From assembly GCA_021815305.1 (NCBI GenBank), contig JAKAHC010000006.1:1-64000 (forward strand): a DNA stretch of 64,000 nucleotides, written 5' to 3'. Positions 54,578 to 63,215 of this stretch are shown in pieces. Every line of letters begins with the position of its first letter. Positions within the stretch are counted from its first letter, which is position 1. Both the position numbers and the translations under genes were made by a program. Source of the stretch: Deltaproteobacteria bacterium (GTDB lineage: Bacteria; Desulfobacterota; Deferrimicrobia; Deferrimicrobiales; Deferrimicrobiaceae). Under the pieces are notes generated by a model, which saw only the letters and a program-made list of their open reading frames with translations, was not told the origin of the DNA and ran no database searches.

Positions 54578-55603
54578 CTATCGGCCGAAACGGGCAAGCA
54601 CCCCCTCCAGTCGGTTTCGCCCGGCGGCGGACTCCTCGAACGGGTCTTCCTTCAGGCGATGCGGCAACGCCAGGCGGAAAGCGTCGGAGAGGCACTCCTC
54701 GTCGGGAGATGGGATCCCCTTGAGCGCCGCGAGGGCCTTCGCCGCCTTCAGCACCATGATGTCCCCGCGGTGGCCCGCCACGCCCAGCTCCGCCACCACG
54801 CCCACCACCGATTCGAGGATCCCTCCGGAAACATCGATCCCGGAAAGCGCCGCGCGCGCGGCCACCACCCGCTCGCGCAGTGCGCGATCCTCCCGATCCC
54901 ATTTTTCCCGGAATTCCTCGTCGCCCCGCTCGAACAGCAGCACCCGCTCCACGATCGACTTCCGCAGCGATACGTCCCGCTCCCCGGAGATCTCCACGCA
55001 CAGCCCGAACCGGTCCAGCAGCTGCGGACGAAGCTCCCCCTCCTCCGGGTTCATCGTCCCCACCAGCAGAAACCGCGACGGGTGACGGTAGCTCACCCCC
55101 TCACGCATCACCACGTTCACCCCGGACACCGCAACGTCCAGCAGAACGTCCACCACGTGGTCGTCCAGCAGGTTCACCTCGTCGATGTACAGCACGTTCC
55201 CGTTCGCCTTCCCCAATACCCCCATCTCGAACTTCCGCGTACCCGACCGCAGCGCCGCCTCCAGGTCCAGGCTTCCCACCACGCGGTCCTCCGAAGCGTT
55301 CAGCGGAAGATCCACCACCTCCACCGGCCGCTCCTCGTAAGAACGCGTCTCCCCCAACCCCTCCCGCGCCCGGCACTCGTCGCAGGCAACCGCACCCCGA
55401 ACGCACCCGAAACGGCACCCCAGGGCAACCTCCTTCGGCGGGAGAACCGCGGCGAACGACCGCACCGCCGTCGTCTTCCCCGTCCCCTTCTCCCCACGCA
55501 GAAGAACGCCTCCGATCGTCGGGTCCACCGCGTTCACCAGAAGGCCCTTCTTCAACAGCGACTGACCCACGAGGGCGCTGAAAGGAAAGTGCCGGGTCAT
55601 CAT
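54578..55603 (-). CDS. Magnesium-chelatase ATPase-like protein (ChlI/BchI type)
   Basis: A 341-residue AAA+ ATPase. Walker A is GEKGTGKTT (about residues 32-40), Walker B VLYIDEVNLLDD, and LVGTMNPEEGELRPQLLDRF is the ChlI signature. LGCRFGCVRGAVACDECRA has four Cys. Residues 6-235 are encoded by the 689-bp block shared with the ChlD-like gene. The unique C-terminal part is SGILESVVGVVAELGVAGHR-like (ChlI lid). It closes a three-gene operon. No ChlH/CobN subunit is in the window, so the metal and substrate are unknown. Confidence 0.88.
   Translation of the reverse strand: MMTRHFPFSALVGQSLLKKGLLVNAVDPTIGGVLLRGEKGTGKTTAVRSFAAVLPPKEVALGCRFGCVRGAVACDECRAREGLGETRSYEERPVEVVDLPLNASEDRVVGSLDLEAALRSGTRKFEMGVLGKANGNVLYIDEVNLLDDHVVDVLLDVAVSGVNVVMREGVSYRHPSRFLLVGTMNPEEGELRPQLLDRFGLCVEISGERDVSLRKSIVERVLLFERGDEEFREKWDREDRALRERVVAARAALSGIDVSGGILESVVGVVAELGVAGHRGDIMVLKAAKALAALKGIPSPDEECLSDAFRLALPHRLKEDPFEESAAGRNRLEGVLARFGR
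54900..55588 (-). repeat. Direct repeat C, copy 1 (689 bp)
   Basis: This block equals 57481-58169 at a constant offset of 2581 bp; I saw no difference reading the two side by side. It covers the ATPase core of the stand-alone ChlI-like gene. Outside the block the two genes diverge sharply (DREDRALRERVV versus RAEDALVDAAIR just after FREKW). Confidence 0.92.
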
Positions 55604-55992
55604 CCGCCCGCCTTCCCGCGGGAGGCGTCCGCCCCAAGCCACTCCTCGCCGCCCGCGGGACAGAAGGCGCGCCATCGGATCCGGAAGTAGTCGTCGCCGA
55701 GCCAGTCCATGATGTCGGCTCCCCGTTCGCCGGTGAAATCGTACTCCCGGTCGAACTCGACCACCATCACCTTGCGCTGCTCGTTGTCGTAGAAGCGCAG
55801 CCAGTACGTCCCGTCCGGAAGTTCCCCGGCGTCGATGGGGACGAGGTCTCCGTACTGCAGGTTCAGGCGGCGGGAAAGGGTGGGCAGGGCCATAGGCGTC
55901 CCGCCGACGAAGAGGATCTTCTTTCCGTCGCCGATCGGCCCGTACCGCGCCTCGATTTCCCGCCGGGCGATCGTGATCCGTTTTCCTTCCAC
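55600..55992 (-). CDS. Unknown 130-residue protein between the two chelatase-like ATPases
   Basis: From the GTG at 55992, which has AAAGGAGG five bases upstream (an ATG at 56025 overlapping the previous stop is the alternative). The protein reads MEGKRITIARREIEARYGPI, then ILFVGGTPMALPTLSRRLNL, GELPDGTYWLRFYDNEQRKV and DWLGDDYFRIRWRAF. Mostly beta-strand predicted by eye; no family recognised. Its stop overlaps the next gene's start (TGATG), so it is co-translated with the ATPases and may be a cofactor or substrate adaptor of the complex. Confidence 0.75.
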   Translation of the reverse strand: MEGKRITIARREIEARYGPIGDGKKILFVGGTPMALPTLSRRLNLQYGDLVPIDAGELPDGTYWLRFYDNEQRKVMVVEFDREYDFTGERGADIMDWLGDDYFRIRWRAFCPAGGEEWLGADASRGKAGG

Positions 55993-56021
55993 GGCCGCCT
56001 CCTTTTCTCCCGCGGCACCCC

Positions 56022-58178
56022 TCATAACGCCATCCGGCTGCGGATCGCCTTGAGGATCGCCGCACGGCTCATCTCCGCCAGCGAATAGTACTTCGCCCCC
56101 ATCGCGTCCGCCACCGTGCGAGCCGGCCCGTCGGAGAAGATCCCCCGGGTCCTCGCGGATCTCTGCGTCTCCTCCATCGCGGTGCGCAGGGCCGCCGGCC
56201 CCGCAACCATGCGGTCCGTGTCGATGACCAGGGAGGTGACTCCCATCTTCCGGATCGTCCTGCCGACGCTCACCGCCTCTTCCAGCGGTTCCCCGCCGAA
56301 GTACGCCACGTTGGCGCGCCCGTCGGTGATGAGCGCCAGGATCGCCTTGCGGGATGGTTCGCGCACCTGCTCGCGCTCCAGCGTCTTCACGGCGGCAAAC
56401 AGTCCGATGGAAAGCGGCGTGGTCCCTCCCGAAGCGAGCCAGGTGAGCTGCATCGCCGCCAGCGACGCGCTCCCGGTGGGGGGCACCACCACCTCTCCCA
56501 CCGTGTCCCGGAACGCGATGAGCCCCACACGGTCGCGCTTCACATACGCGTCGCGCAGCAGCGACAGGACCGCCCCCTTGGTCGCCACCATCCGCTGCTG
56601 CGTCTCCATCGACGCCGAGGCGTCCAGGACGACGAGGACGAGGTTTCCCACCTTCCGCTCCCGGCGCTTCCCGCGGAGGTCGGAAGGGAGGACGCGCACC
56701 CGGCCCGTGTCCCGGTCGACGTGCCCCGTGGACACCGCGGCGAAGAGGGTCGCGTCGAGCGCCACGTCCCTCCCCTTCTCCCAGGGGCCGCTGCGGACGT
56801 ACCGACCGCGGCTCCCCTTCGCCCGCGCCCTGCTCCGTTTCCCCGCCGCATCGGAGGATCTCCTCCCCTTCGGGGCGGAGATTTTCCGGATCTCGTAGGG
56901 ATCCGACGGGATGACGACGGTATCCTCCGCATACCCCTGGCAGTAGTCGCAGTCGGGGTCCCCGCACGTGGGGGGGCCCTGCTTCCCCGTTGCGGCCTCG
57001 GCCGCCTCGTACCGATGGCGCGCCGCGCCCGCACGCACGATGGCCTGCCGCTCCTGCTCCTCCGGCGACATCGTCGGCGCCCGGAAGATCACGCCGCCCC
57101 GTTTCATGCCGTGCGTCGTCCCCGGCAGCGGCACCACCGGACCCCGGTCCTCCTCCTCCGCCTCTCCCGGAAAGACCCAGGACAGGAGCCGTTCCACCTG
57201 GTACGCACGGGCGGCGCTTACCCCCGTGCGCGGTACGCGGTGGGGCAGCGCCAACCGGATCGCATCGCGAAGATCCGCGGCGGCGAGCGCTTCCGCTCCG
57301 CGCAGGGCGGCCAGGGCGCGGGCCGTCTTGAGCGTGGCCAGGTCGCCCCGGTGCCCGGCGATCCCGAGCGTCGTGTTGACCTCGGCCACCGCCCCCACGA
57401 TGTGGTCCGCGACATACACCCCCGGCAGGCGGGAGCGCGCACCCCGGATCGCGGCATCCACCAGGGCATCCTCGGCGCGCCATTTTTCCCGGAATTCCTC
57501 GTCGCCCCGCTCGAACAGCAGCACCCGCTCCACGATCGACTTCCGCAGCGATACGTCCCGCTCCCCGGAGATCTCCACGCACAGCCCGAACCGGTCCAGC
57601 AGCTGCGGACGAAGCTCCCCCTCCTCCGGGTTCATCGTCCCCACCAGCAGAAACCGCGACGGGTGACGGTAGCTCACCCCCTCACGCATCACCACGTTCA
57701 CCCCGGACACCGCAACGTCCAGCAGAACGTCCACCACGTGGTCGTCCAGCAGGTTCACCTCGTCGATGTACAGCACGTTCCCGTTCGCCTTCCCCAATAC
57801 CCCCATCTCGAACTTCCGCGTACCCGACCGCAGCGCCGCCTCCAGGTCCAGGCTTCCCACCACGCGGTCCTCCGAAGCGTTCAGCGGAAGATCCACCACC
57901 TCCACCGGCCGCTCCTCGTAAGAACGCGTCTCCCCCAACCCCTCCCGCGCCCGGCACTCGTCGCAGGCAACCGCACCCCGAACGCACCCGAAACGGCACC
58001 CCAGGGCAACCTCCTTCGGCGGGAGAACCGCGGCGAACGACCGCACCGCCGTCGTCTTCCCCGTCCCCTTCTCCCCACGCAGAAGAACGCCTCCGATCGT
58101 CGGGTCCACCGCGTTCACCAGAAGGCCCTTCTTCAACAGCGACTGACCCACGAGGGCGCTGAAAGGAAACGGGTTCAT
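56022..58178 (-). CDS. Magnesium-chelatase-like ChlI-ChlD fusion with vWA domain
   Basis: A 718-residue protein. Residues 4-233 are a ChlI-type AAA+ core (Walker A GEKGTGKTT), encoded by direct repeat C. A linker has CGDPDCDYCQG (possible metal site) and Pro/Arg-rich stretches. The C-terminal part (about 530-718) is a von Willebrand A domain with the MIDAS motif DASASM and a Thr in SGGTTPLS. This is the ChlD/BchD architecture with an active Walker A. Together with the 341-residue ChlI it could form a motor complex for metal insertion or protein remodelling. Confidence 0.88.
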   Translation of the reverse strand: MNPFPFSALVGQSLLKKGLLVNAVDPTIGGVLLRGEKGTGKTTAVRSFAAVLPPKEVALGCRFGCVRGAVACDECRAREGLGETRSYEERPVEVVDLPLNASEDRVVGSLDLEAALRSGTRKFEMGVLGKANGNVLYIDEVNLLDDHVVDVLLDVAVSGVNVVMREGVSYRHPSRFLLVGTMNPEEGELRPQLLDRFGLCVEISGERDVSLRKSIVERVLLFERGDEEFREKWRAEDALVDAAIRGARSRLPGVYVADHIVGAVAEVNTTLGIAGHRGDLATLKTARALAALRGAEALAAADLRDAIRLALPHRVPRTGVSAARAYQVERLLSWVFPGEAEEEDRGPVVPLPGTTHGMKRGGVIFRAPTMSPEEQERQAIVRAGAARHRYEAAEAATGKQGPPTCGDPDCDYCQGYAEDTVVIPSDPYEIRKISAPKGRRSSDAAGKRSRARAKGSRGRYVRSGPWEKGRDVALDATLFAAVSTGHVDRDTGRVRVLPSDLRGKRRERKVGNLVLVVLDASASMETQQRMVATKGAVLSLLRDAYVKRDRVGLIAFRDTVGEVVVPPTGSASLAAMQLTWLASGGTTPLSIGLFAAVKTLEREQVREPSRKAILALITDGRANVAYFGGEPLEEAVSVGRTIRKMGVTSLVIDTDRMVAGPAALRTAMEETQRSARTRGIFSDGPARTVADAMGAKYYSLAEMSRAAILKAIRSRMAL
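57481..58169 (-). repeat. Direct repeat C, copy 2 (689 bp)
   Basis: This is the second copy of the block at 54900-55588 and encodes the ATPase core of the ChlI-ChlD fusion. The boundaries fall at MNP|FPFSAL at the start and FREKW|RAED at the end of the shared protein part. Such identity in paralogues with otherwise unlike sequence implies recent gene conversion or an assembly error. Confidence 0.92.
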
Positions 58179-58293
58179 GCGGCGCACAACCTCCTGGACC
58201 GGGAAAGGGAAAAGCATCCGGGCTCCCGACGACGGAGAACACAAGGGAAAGTATACCTTGGAGGGAACTAAGGAGCGTTCCCCGCCGGGGGTT

Positions 58294-58806
58294 TTACGCT
58301 AGGAAGAACTCGTCGTCGGGAGGCAGGGACTCCATCAACCGGGTCACGTGGGCGTCGATCTCCTGCGAGGGGGTCGCGCTTCCCGCCTTCGCCTCCGACA
58401 GGCGCCCGAAATACTCCTTGCAGCCGGGACACGCGGCGCAATGGGTCTCCACGAGGAGGGACGCCATCGAGGAGAGCCGGCCGGCGACGGCCGCCCGGAG
58501 CAGGGAGAGGACCTTCTCCTTCCGCTCCTGCTCCGCCTGGTTCCGGTACTCCTGCATCTTCTCCGGGTATTTCTCCACGGCGGCGATGACGAAAGAGGCG
58601 AGGCGCGCCCGGACCTCGTCGGGAATCTTGTGTTCGATGGATTTCCGGAGCTGGGCCGTCTTCTCGCACGTCTTCCGGAAGGTGTTGGCGAATTTCATGC
58701 ACGGCTCGCACATCGCGAGATGCGTCTCGAGTTCGGACCTGAGCTGCGGGTCCATCGTTCCATCGAAATAGTCCGCGAGAAGGAACGCCAGCTCCTTGCA
58801 GTTCAT
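58294..58806 (-). CDS. Putative zinc-finger anti-sigma factor
   Basis: A 170-residue protein with an N-terminal anti-sigma zinc finger, CKELAFLLADYFDGTMDP to HLAMCEPC (HxxxCxxC), and a second set HCAACPGC about residue 122. No clear membrane helix, so it would act in the cytoplasm (ChrR/RsrA-like). The ATG at 58806 is five bases after the sigma-factor stop. It likely binds and inhibits the sigma factor; the paired cysteines suggest redox or metal sensing. Confidence 0.83.
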   Translation of the reverse strand: MNCKELAFLLADYFDGTMDPQLRSELETHLAMCEPCMKFANTFRKTCEKTAQLRKSIEHKIPDEVRARLASFVIAAVEKYPEKMQEYRNQAEQERKEKVLSLLRAAVAGRLSSMASLLVETHCAACPGCKEYFGRLSEAKAGSATPSQEIDAHVTRLMESLPPDDEFFLA

Positions 58807-58810
58807 GCCG

Positions 58811-59416
58811 TCACTCCGCCTTCCCGTCCCGCAGGTAGCGGGAGAGTTGCTCGCGCAGGTAGAGGCGGGCACGATGCAGCCGGGATTTTACCGCGGGGAC
58901 GGTCAACCCGAGGATCTTCGCCGTCTCCTCGTTGGAAAGCCCCTCGATGTCGCTCAGCACGAACACGACCCGGTACTTCTCGGAAAGTTCGCCCGTGAAC
59001 CTGCGGATCATCTCCCCCAACTCCTCGTTCAGCGCCTTGCGTTCGACTTCCTTGCTCCAGTCGTCGATCGGAGAGGCGTGCATCCCCTCCTCGGTGAAGA
59101 CCGGCATGAACTCCTCGATCGAGACGGTTTCGCTCCGCCGCTTGCCGCGCAGGCGCATCAGGCACGTGTTGACGCAGATCCGGTACATCCACGAGTAGAG
59201 GGCGGAATTCCCCTTGAAGGTGTCCGCCTTCCGGATCACCGTCATGAACACGTCCTGGGTGGCTTCCTCCGCGTCGCTCTCGTTCTTCAGGATCGACATC
59301 GCGAGGTTGAAGATCTTCCCCTGGAACAGGTGGAGCAGTTCCTCCACCGCGCCGGGGGTCCCCTTGCGGAGCCGTTCCAGAAGAACTTCGTCTTCCTTCC
59401 ACCGCTCGGCGGGCAT
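58811..59416 (-). CDS. ECF sigma factor (RpoE-like)
   Basis: A 201-residue sigma-70 family ECF factor. Region 2 (about residues 20-90: QGKIFNLAMSILKNESDAEE and ATQDVFMTVIRKA) recognises the -10, and region 4 (about 140-190: VVFVLSDIEGLSNEETAKIL, VPAVKSRLHRARLYLREQL) the -35. AAGAAGGAG precedes the ATG at 59416. It is co-transcribed with the anti-sigma gene. Target promoters are not evident here; the chelatase-like operon 115 bp after the anti-sigma gene is one candidate. Confidence 0.93.
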   Translation of the reverse strand: MPAERWKEDEVLLERLRKGTPGAVEELLHLFQGKIFNLAMSILKNESDAEEATQDVFMTVIRKADTFKGNSALYSWMYRICVNTCLMRLRGKRRSETVSIEEFMPVFTEEGMHASPIDDWSKEVERKALNEELGEMIRRFTGELSEKYRVVFVLSDIEGLSNEETAKILGLTVPAVKSRLHRARLYLREQLSRYLRDGKAE

Positions 59417-59591
59417 GCACGACTCCTTCTTAAGATTCGGGGACCCGGGGGGAGTTTCCGCAATTCCTTCCGGAAACCCAGAAGTATCACGTTTCTTCCG
59501 AAGGGTGCAAGTCCGCCGCCCGGAAGGCGGAACCGCCGGCGCCCGAAACGGCAGCGTCCCTGAACGGCGGCAACGGAGCGCCCTTACGTGC

Positions 59592-59651
59592 CTTTGGTCC
59601 CGGCTTTGGTCTGCTTTGGTCTTGGCGAAGAGGGGGCGTTTCTCTTACAAT
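59592..59651 (+). promoter_or_regulatory. Promoter with three CTTTGGTC direct repeats
   Basis: CTTTGGTC occurs at 59592-59599, 59604-59611 and 59614-59621, spaced 12 and 10 bp, about one helix turn. They end next to TTGGCG (59622-59627), 18 bp before TACAAT (59646-59651), a plausible sigma-70 promoter for the gene at 59696. The repeats look like activator sites; the protein that binds is unknown. Confidence 0.45.
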
Positions 59652-59695
59652 GGGGTAGCCTTGGGGCCGGACCGCCGGACCCTGGAGGAAACGAA

Positions 59696-59857
59696 GTGAA
59701 GAAAAACCACCTGATGCTCATCGCCATGCTCGCGGCGGGGACGGCGACCTTCCTGATCGCGCTTCTGCGGAGGAGGGAACTCGCTTCCCCGACCCCCTAC
59801 GACCGCCCCCGGGGCGGCGAGAGGGAAGGGGATTTCGAACTCTTCATCGGTTCGTAA
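59696..59857 (+). CDS. Small membrane protein, function unknown
   Basis: A 53-residue protein from a GTG with GGAGGAAACGAA upstream. One membrane helix (LMLIAMLAAGTATFLIALL, residues about 6-24) is followed by RRR and a charged tail ending DFELFIG. The positive residues after the helix suggest the tail is cytoplasmic. No family recognised. It is next to the repeat-bearing promoter and convergent with the helicase gene. Confidence 0.6.
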   Translation: MKKNHLMLIAMLAAGTATFLIALLRRRELASPTPYDRPRGGEREGDFELFIGS

Positions 59858-59860
59858 GGG

Positions 59861-62095
59861 TCACTCGAAAAACTCCATCGACACGGCCCGGACGAGGATC
59901 TTCTTCAGCCCGTAGACCGGGAAGCGGGCGATGATCTTCCGGTCCGCCCCCTCGCCCTCGATCGCCTCGACCCTTCCCTCTCCGAAGATGGGGTGCCGCA
60001 CCTTCCGCGGCCGGTCGTGAGGGATCTCCGTCTCGTACCTGGGTTCCCCGCGATGCAGGGGGGGGCGCGCATCCGCCGGCGGACGGTGGAAGCCTTTTCC
60101 GGGCGTCGCCGCTTCCGCCCGAAAGCCGTCTTCCCACCGCACCGACGCCGCGGGCAGGTCGTTCAGGAACCGGGAAGGAACCGTATCCCGGAAGGAGCCG
60201 AAGAGGTTCCGGCGCCGGGCCAGAGACAGGAACGCCTTCTCCCGGGCCCGCGTCAGCCCCACATAGAACAGGCGGCGCTCCTCCTCCACCTCGGCCGAGG
60301 ATTCCAGCGACCGGGAGTGGGGGAGCAGGCCGTCCTCGAGCCCGACGAGGAAGACCGTGTCGAACTCCAGCCCCTTGGCGTTGTGCAGCGTCATCAGGCG
60401 CACCGCCTCGGACTCCTCTCCCCCCGTCTCCTCCGCCGCCAGCGTCATCTTCTCGAGGAACTCCTGCAACCCGTCCTCGCCCGTACCGGGGAAGCCTTCC
60501 GCCACGCGGAGCAGTTCGCGGACGTTTTCGAGGTCCTCCTCCTTCCCCGATCCTTCCCGGCCCTCCCCCGGCTCCCTCGCCGCCGACTCCATGGCGTCGA
60601 GGAATCCCGCCCCCTTGAGCAGCGCGTAGAGCGCCTCGGCGGGGGACATCTGCGAAAGCTCCGCAAACCACAGATCACGGAAGGAGAAGAGGGGAACGAG
60701 GTTCGGGATGCGGATCAGCGTCCCGGACAGCGGGATGCCCTCGCGCCGCGCCGCCTCGCGGGCCTTCGCGAGCGTCGCATCCCCCACCCCGCGCCGGGGG
60801 AACTTCAGAAGCCTCTTGAGGGACACCGAGTCGTCCGGGTGCAGGAACCATTTCAGGTACGACACCGCGTCGCGCACGGCCGCCCGTTCGTAGAAGGAGA
60901 GCGCCCCCCGGAGCACGTACGGGATCCGCAGCAACCGCAGGGCGTCCTCCAGCGCCCGGGACTGGGCGTTCACGCGGTAGAAAACGGCGATCTCCGTGGG
61001 GGTCGTTCCCCCGCGGACCTCCCGGGCGACCTGGGCGGCCACCTCCTGCGCCTCCACCTCCTGGTCGGCATAGACGGCCATCGAAGGCGGATCGCCGCCC
61101 TCCCGTGCGGGGAGGATGATCTTCTCGCGGCGCATCCGGTTCTTCGCGATGAGCGCGCCGGCGACGGAGAGGATCGCGGCCCTGCTGCGATAGTTCGTGA
61201 CCAGGTGGATCACCTTCGCGTCCGGGTAGCGCCGTTCGAAGGTGAGCATCGGGGCCGCGGAAGCCCCCCTCCACCCGTAGATCGACTGGTCCTCGTCGCC
61301 CACGGCGCAGAACGAGTCGGCCCCCAGCGCGAGGAGCTCGGTGAGTTCCGCCTGGGCGCCGTCCACGTCCTGGAACTCGTCCACGAGCAGATGCCGCACC
61401 GAGGAACGCACCGAGGAGAGGACGTCCGGCGCGCCCCGCAGCAGGGTTACGGGCAGCCGGATCAGGTCGGTGAAATCCACCGCCCCCGCCCCGCGCAGCG
61501 CCTCGTCGTACGCCTTCCCCACACGTTCCACCATGGAGATTCCGCGCCAGCCGGCGGAAAGGGCCGCCGACTCCACGGAGATGCCGTCCCGCTTCGCGCG
61601 CTCGATCAGCCAGGTGAACTTCGACGGGGGGAACTTCTTCTCGTCGATGTTCTGCTCCTTGAGGATCTGCTTCAGCACGTCCAGCTGATCTCGGACGTCG
61701 TAGATGACGAAACGTGGGGAAAGGCCGATGCGCGCCCCGTGGCGGCGCAGGAGGGTGGCGCCGAATGCGTGGAACGTGCCGAGCCACGGGAGATCCGCTC
61801 CGGAGGCCGCTCCGGGAAAAGCGCCGGACAACACGCTCCCCACGGTGGCGTCTTGCCCCTCGCCGCGGGCCCTCGTCACCCGCTCCCGCATCTCTCCCGC
61901 CGCCCGGTTGGTGAAAGTGATGCCCAGGATCGTGCGCGCCGGGACGCCGTCGCGGATCAGCCGCAGGATCCGCGCCACGATCGCGCGCGTCTTGCCGGAT
62001 CCCGCCCCCGCCACCAGCAGGAGCGGCCCCCCGTCGTGCAGGACGGCGCGCCGCTGGTCGGAGTCGAGGGTGGTGAAGATCGGGTCGTCCAGCAT
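59861..62095 (-). CDS. UvrD/PcrA-type superfamily 1 DNA helicase
   Basis: A 744-residue 3'-5' helicase for repair or replication restart. Motif I is GAGSGKTRAI, Ia GITFTNRAAGEM, II DEFQDVDGAQ, III GDEDQSIYGWRGA, IV NYRSRAAIL, V TLHNAKGLEFDTVFLVG and VI VGLTRAREKAFL. The C-terminal HPIFGEGRVEAIEG is the PcrA-type tail that contacts RNA polymerase in relatives. The ATG at 62095 gives MLDDPIFTTLDSDQRRAV, like family starts. Confidence 0.93.
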   Translation of the reverse strand: MLDDPIFTTLDSDQRRAVLHDGGPLLLVAGAGSGKTRAIVARILRLIRDGVPARTILGITFTNRAAGEMRERVTRARGEGQDATVGSVLSGAFPGAASGADLPWLGTFHAFGATLLRRHGARIGLSPRFVIYDVRDQLDVLKQILKEQNIDEKKFPPSKFTWLIERAKRDGISVESAALSAGWRGISMVERVGKAYDEALRGAGAVDFTDLIRLPVTLLRGAPDVLSSVRSSVRHLLVDEFQDVDGAQAELTELLALGADSFCAVGDEDQSIYGWRGASAAPMLTFERRYPDAKVIHLVTNYRSRAAILSVAGALIAKNRMRREKIILPAREGGDPPSMAVYADQEVEAQEVAAQVAREVRGGTTPTEIAVFYRVNAQSRALEDALRLLRIPYVLRGALSFYERAAVRDAVSYLKWFLHPDDSVSLKRLLKFPRRGVGDATLAKAREAARREGIPLSGTLIRIPNLVPLFSFRDLWFAELSQMSPAEALYALLKGAGFLDAMESAAREPGEGREGSGKEEDLENVRELLRVAEGFPGTGEDGLQEFLEKMTLAAEETGGEESEAVRLMTLHNAKGLEFDTVFLVGLEDGLLPHSRSLESSAEVEEERRLFYVGLTRAREKAFLSLARRRNLFGSFRDTVPSRFLNDLPAASVRWEDGFRAEAATPGKGFHRPPADARPPLHRGEPRYETEIPHDRPRKVRHPIFGEGRVEAIEGEGADRKIIARFPVYGLKKILVRAVSMEFFE

Positions 62096-62279
62096 CAAGG
62101 GCAGGGTGCCGCCTCCGTCGGGAAAGGATCCAGGGTACCGCATTGGGGGATGGCTCAGGAACCCCCTGTGCGCCGATTCCGTTCCGGAAAGGGGGAAATG
62201 GGGCACCATCTCCCTTTCCGGGGCATCTATTCCGTGCGGCTTGCTGCGAAACCGCCCACCGTCAAAGAGAGGACCGCGG

Positions 62280-63215
62280 ATGACCCCGTTTCGCCTGCCC
62301 GATGACACGCGGATCGATTCCGCTCGCCTCAAGGTTTCCGCCCGCGCGCAGGCTTTGGCCTTCTACGAGGGAACGCTCGGATTCCACGAGGGGAAACGGG
62401 AAGGGCCCGTGTCGTTCCTGTCGGCCGGCGGGGATCTCCCGTATCCGGTCCGGCTGGAGGAGCACCCCGGCGCCGTCCGAAAACCCGGTGGGACCACGGG
62501 ATTGTACCACGTCGCCCTCCGCCTTCCCGATCGAAAGGGTCTCGCCCGGGCGGTCGCCCGCCTGCTGACCCTGCGGTATCCGCTGCAGGGGTTCGCCGAT
62601 CACCGGGTGAGCGAGGCGGTCTACCTGGCCGACCCGGACGGAAACGGGCTGGAGCTGTATGCGGACCGGCCGCGGGAGACGTGGCAGGCAAAGGGGGGGC
62701 AAGTGAGGATGACCACCGATCCGCTGGACGTGGTGAATCTCCTGTCGGAGGCGGAAAACGGGAAATCCCCCGGGGGGATCGCCCCCGGGACGGAGGTCGG
62801 ACACGTGCATCTCGCCGTGTCCGACCTCGGCCGTACGGAGCGGTTCTACTCGGAGGTCCTCGGCCTGGCGGTCACCCAGCGCAACCTCCCCGGGGCGCTG
62901 TTTTTCTCGGCGGGAGGATACCATCATCACGTCGGCGCGAACGTCTGGGCGGGAACCGACGCTCCCGCACCTCCCCCGGAAACGGCGGGGCTTGCTTCCT
63001 TCACGATCCTGGTGCCCGAGGCAAGGACGGTGCATGTCTTGCGGGAGCGTCTCCTCTCCGCGGGCATGCCCGCGGAACCGGTCCCGGACGATCCCGACGC
63101 GTTGGCCACCCGCGACCCCGACGGCATCGGACTGGAGATCCTTCCGTATCAGCGGGCGGCGGCGATGCCTCGCAGAGCGCCGAGGATCTCAGCAGGGTCC
63201 ATGCGGACGGAGTAG
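62280..63215 (+). CDS. Two-domain VOC protein, catechol 2,3-dioxygenase-like (YfiE/CatE type)
   Basis: A 311-residue protein with two VOC units: the first (about residues 10-125) with YHVALRLPD and NGLELYADRPRE, the second (about 168-295) with GHVHLAVSDLG and GIGLEILPYQR. The His-His-Glu metal set of extradiol dioxygenases seems preserved in the second unit. The YHHHVGANVWAG segment is typical of CatE-like proteins. Substrate unknown. Its 3' end overlaps a short antisense gene. Confidence 0.88.
   Translation: MTPFRLPDDTRIDSARLKVSARAQALAFYEGTLGFHEGKREGPVSFLSAGGDLPYPVRLEEHPGAVRKPGGTTGLYHVALRLPDRKGLARAVARLLTLRYPLQGFADHRVSEAVYLADPDGNGLELYADRPRETWQAKGGQVRMTTDPLDVVNLLSEAENGKSPGGIAPGTEVGHVHLAVSDLGRTERFYSEVLGLAVTQRNLPGALFFSAGGYHHHVGANVWAGTDAPAPPPETAGLASFTILVPEARTVHVLRERLLSAGMPAEPVPDDPDALATRDPDGIGLEILPYQRAAAMPRRAPRISAGSMRTE

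Noticed and set aside
59592-59621. CTTTGGTC repeats as a CRISPR array
   Set aside because: Units are 8 bp with 2-4 bp spacers, far too short. No cas genes are near. I saw no CRISPR array anywhere in the window.
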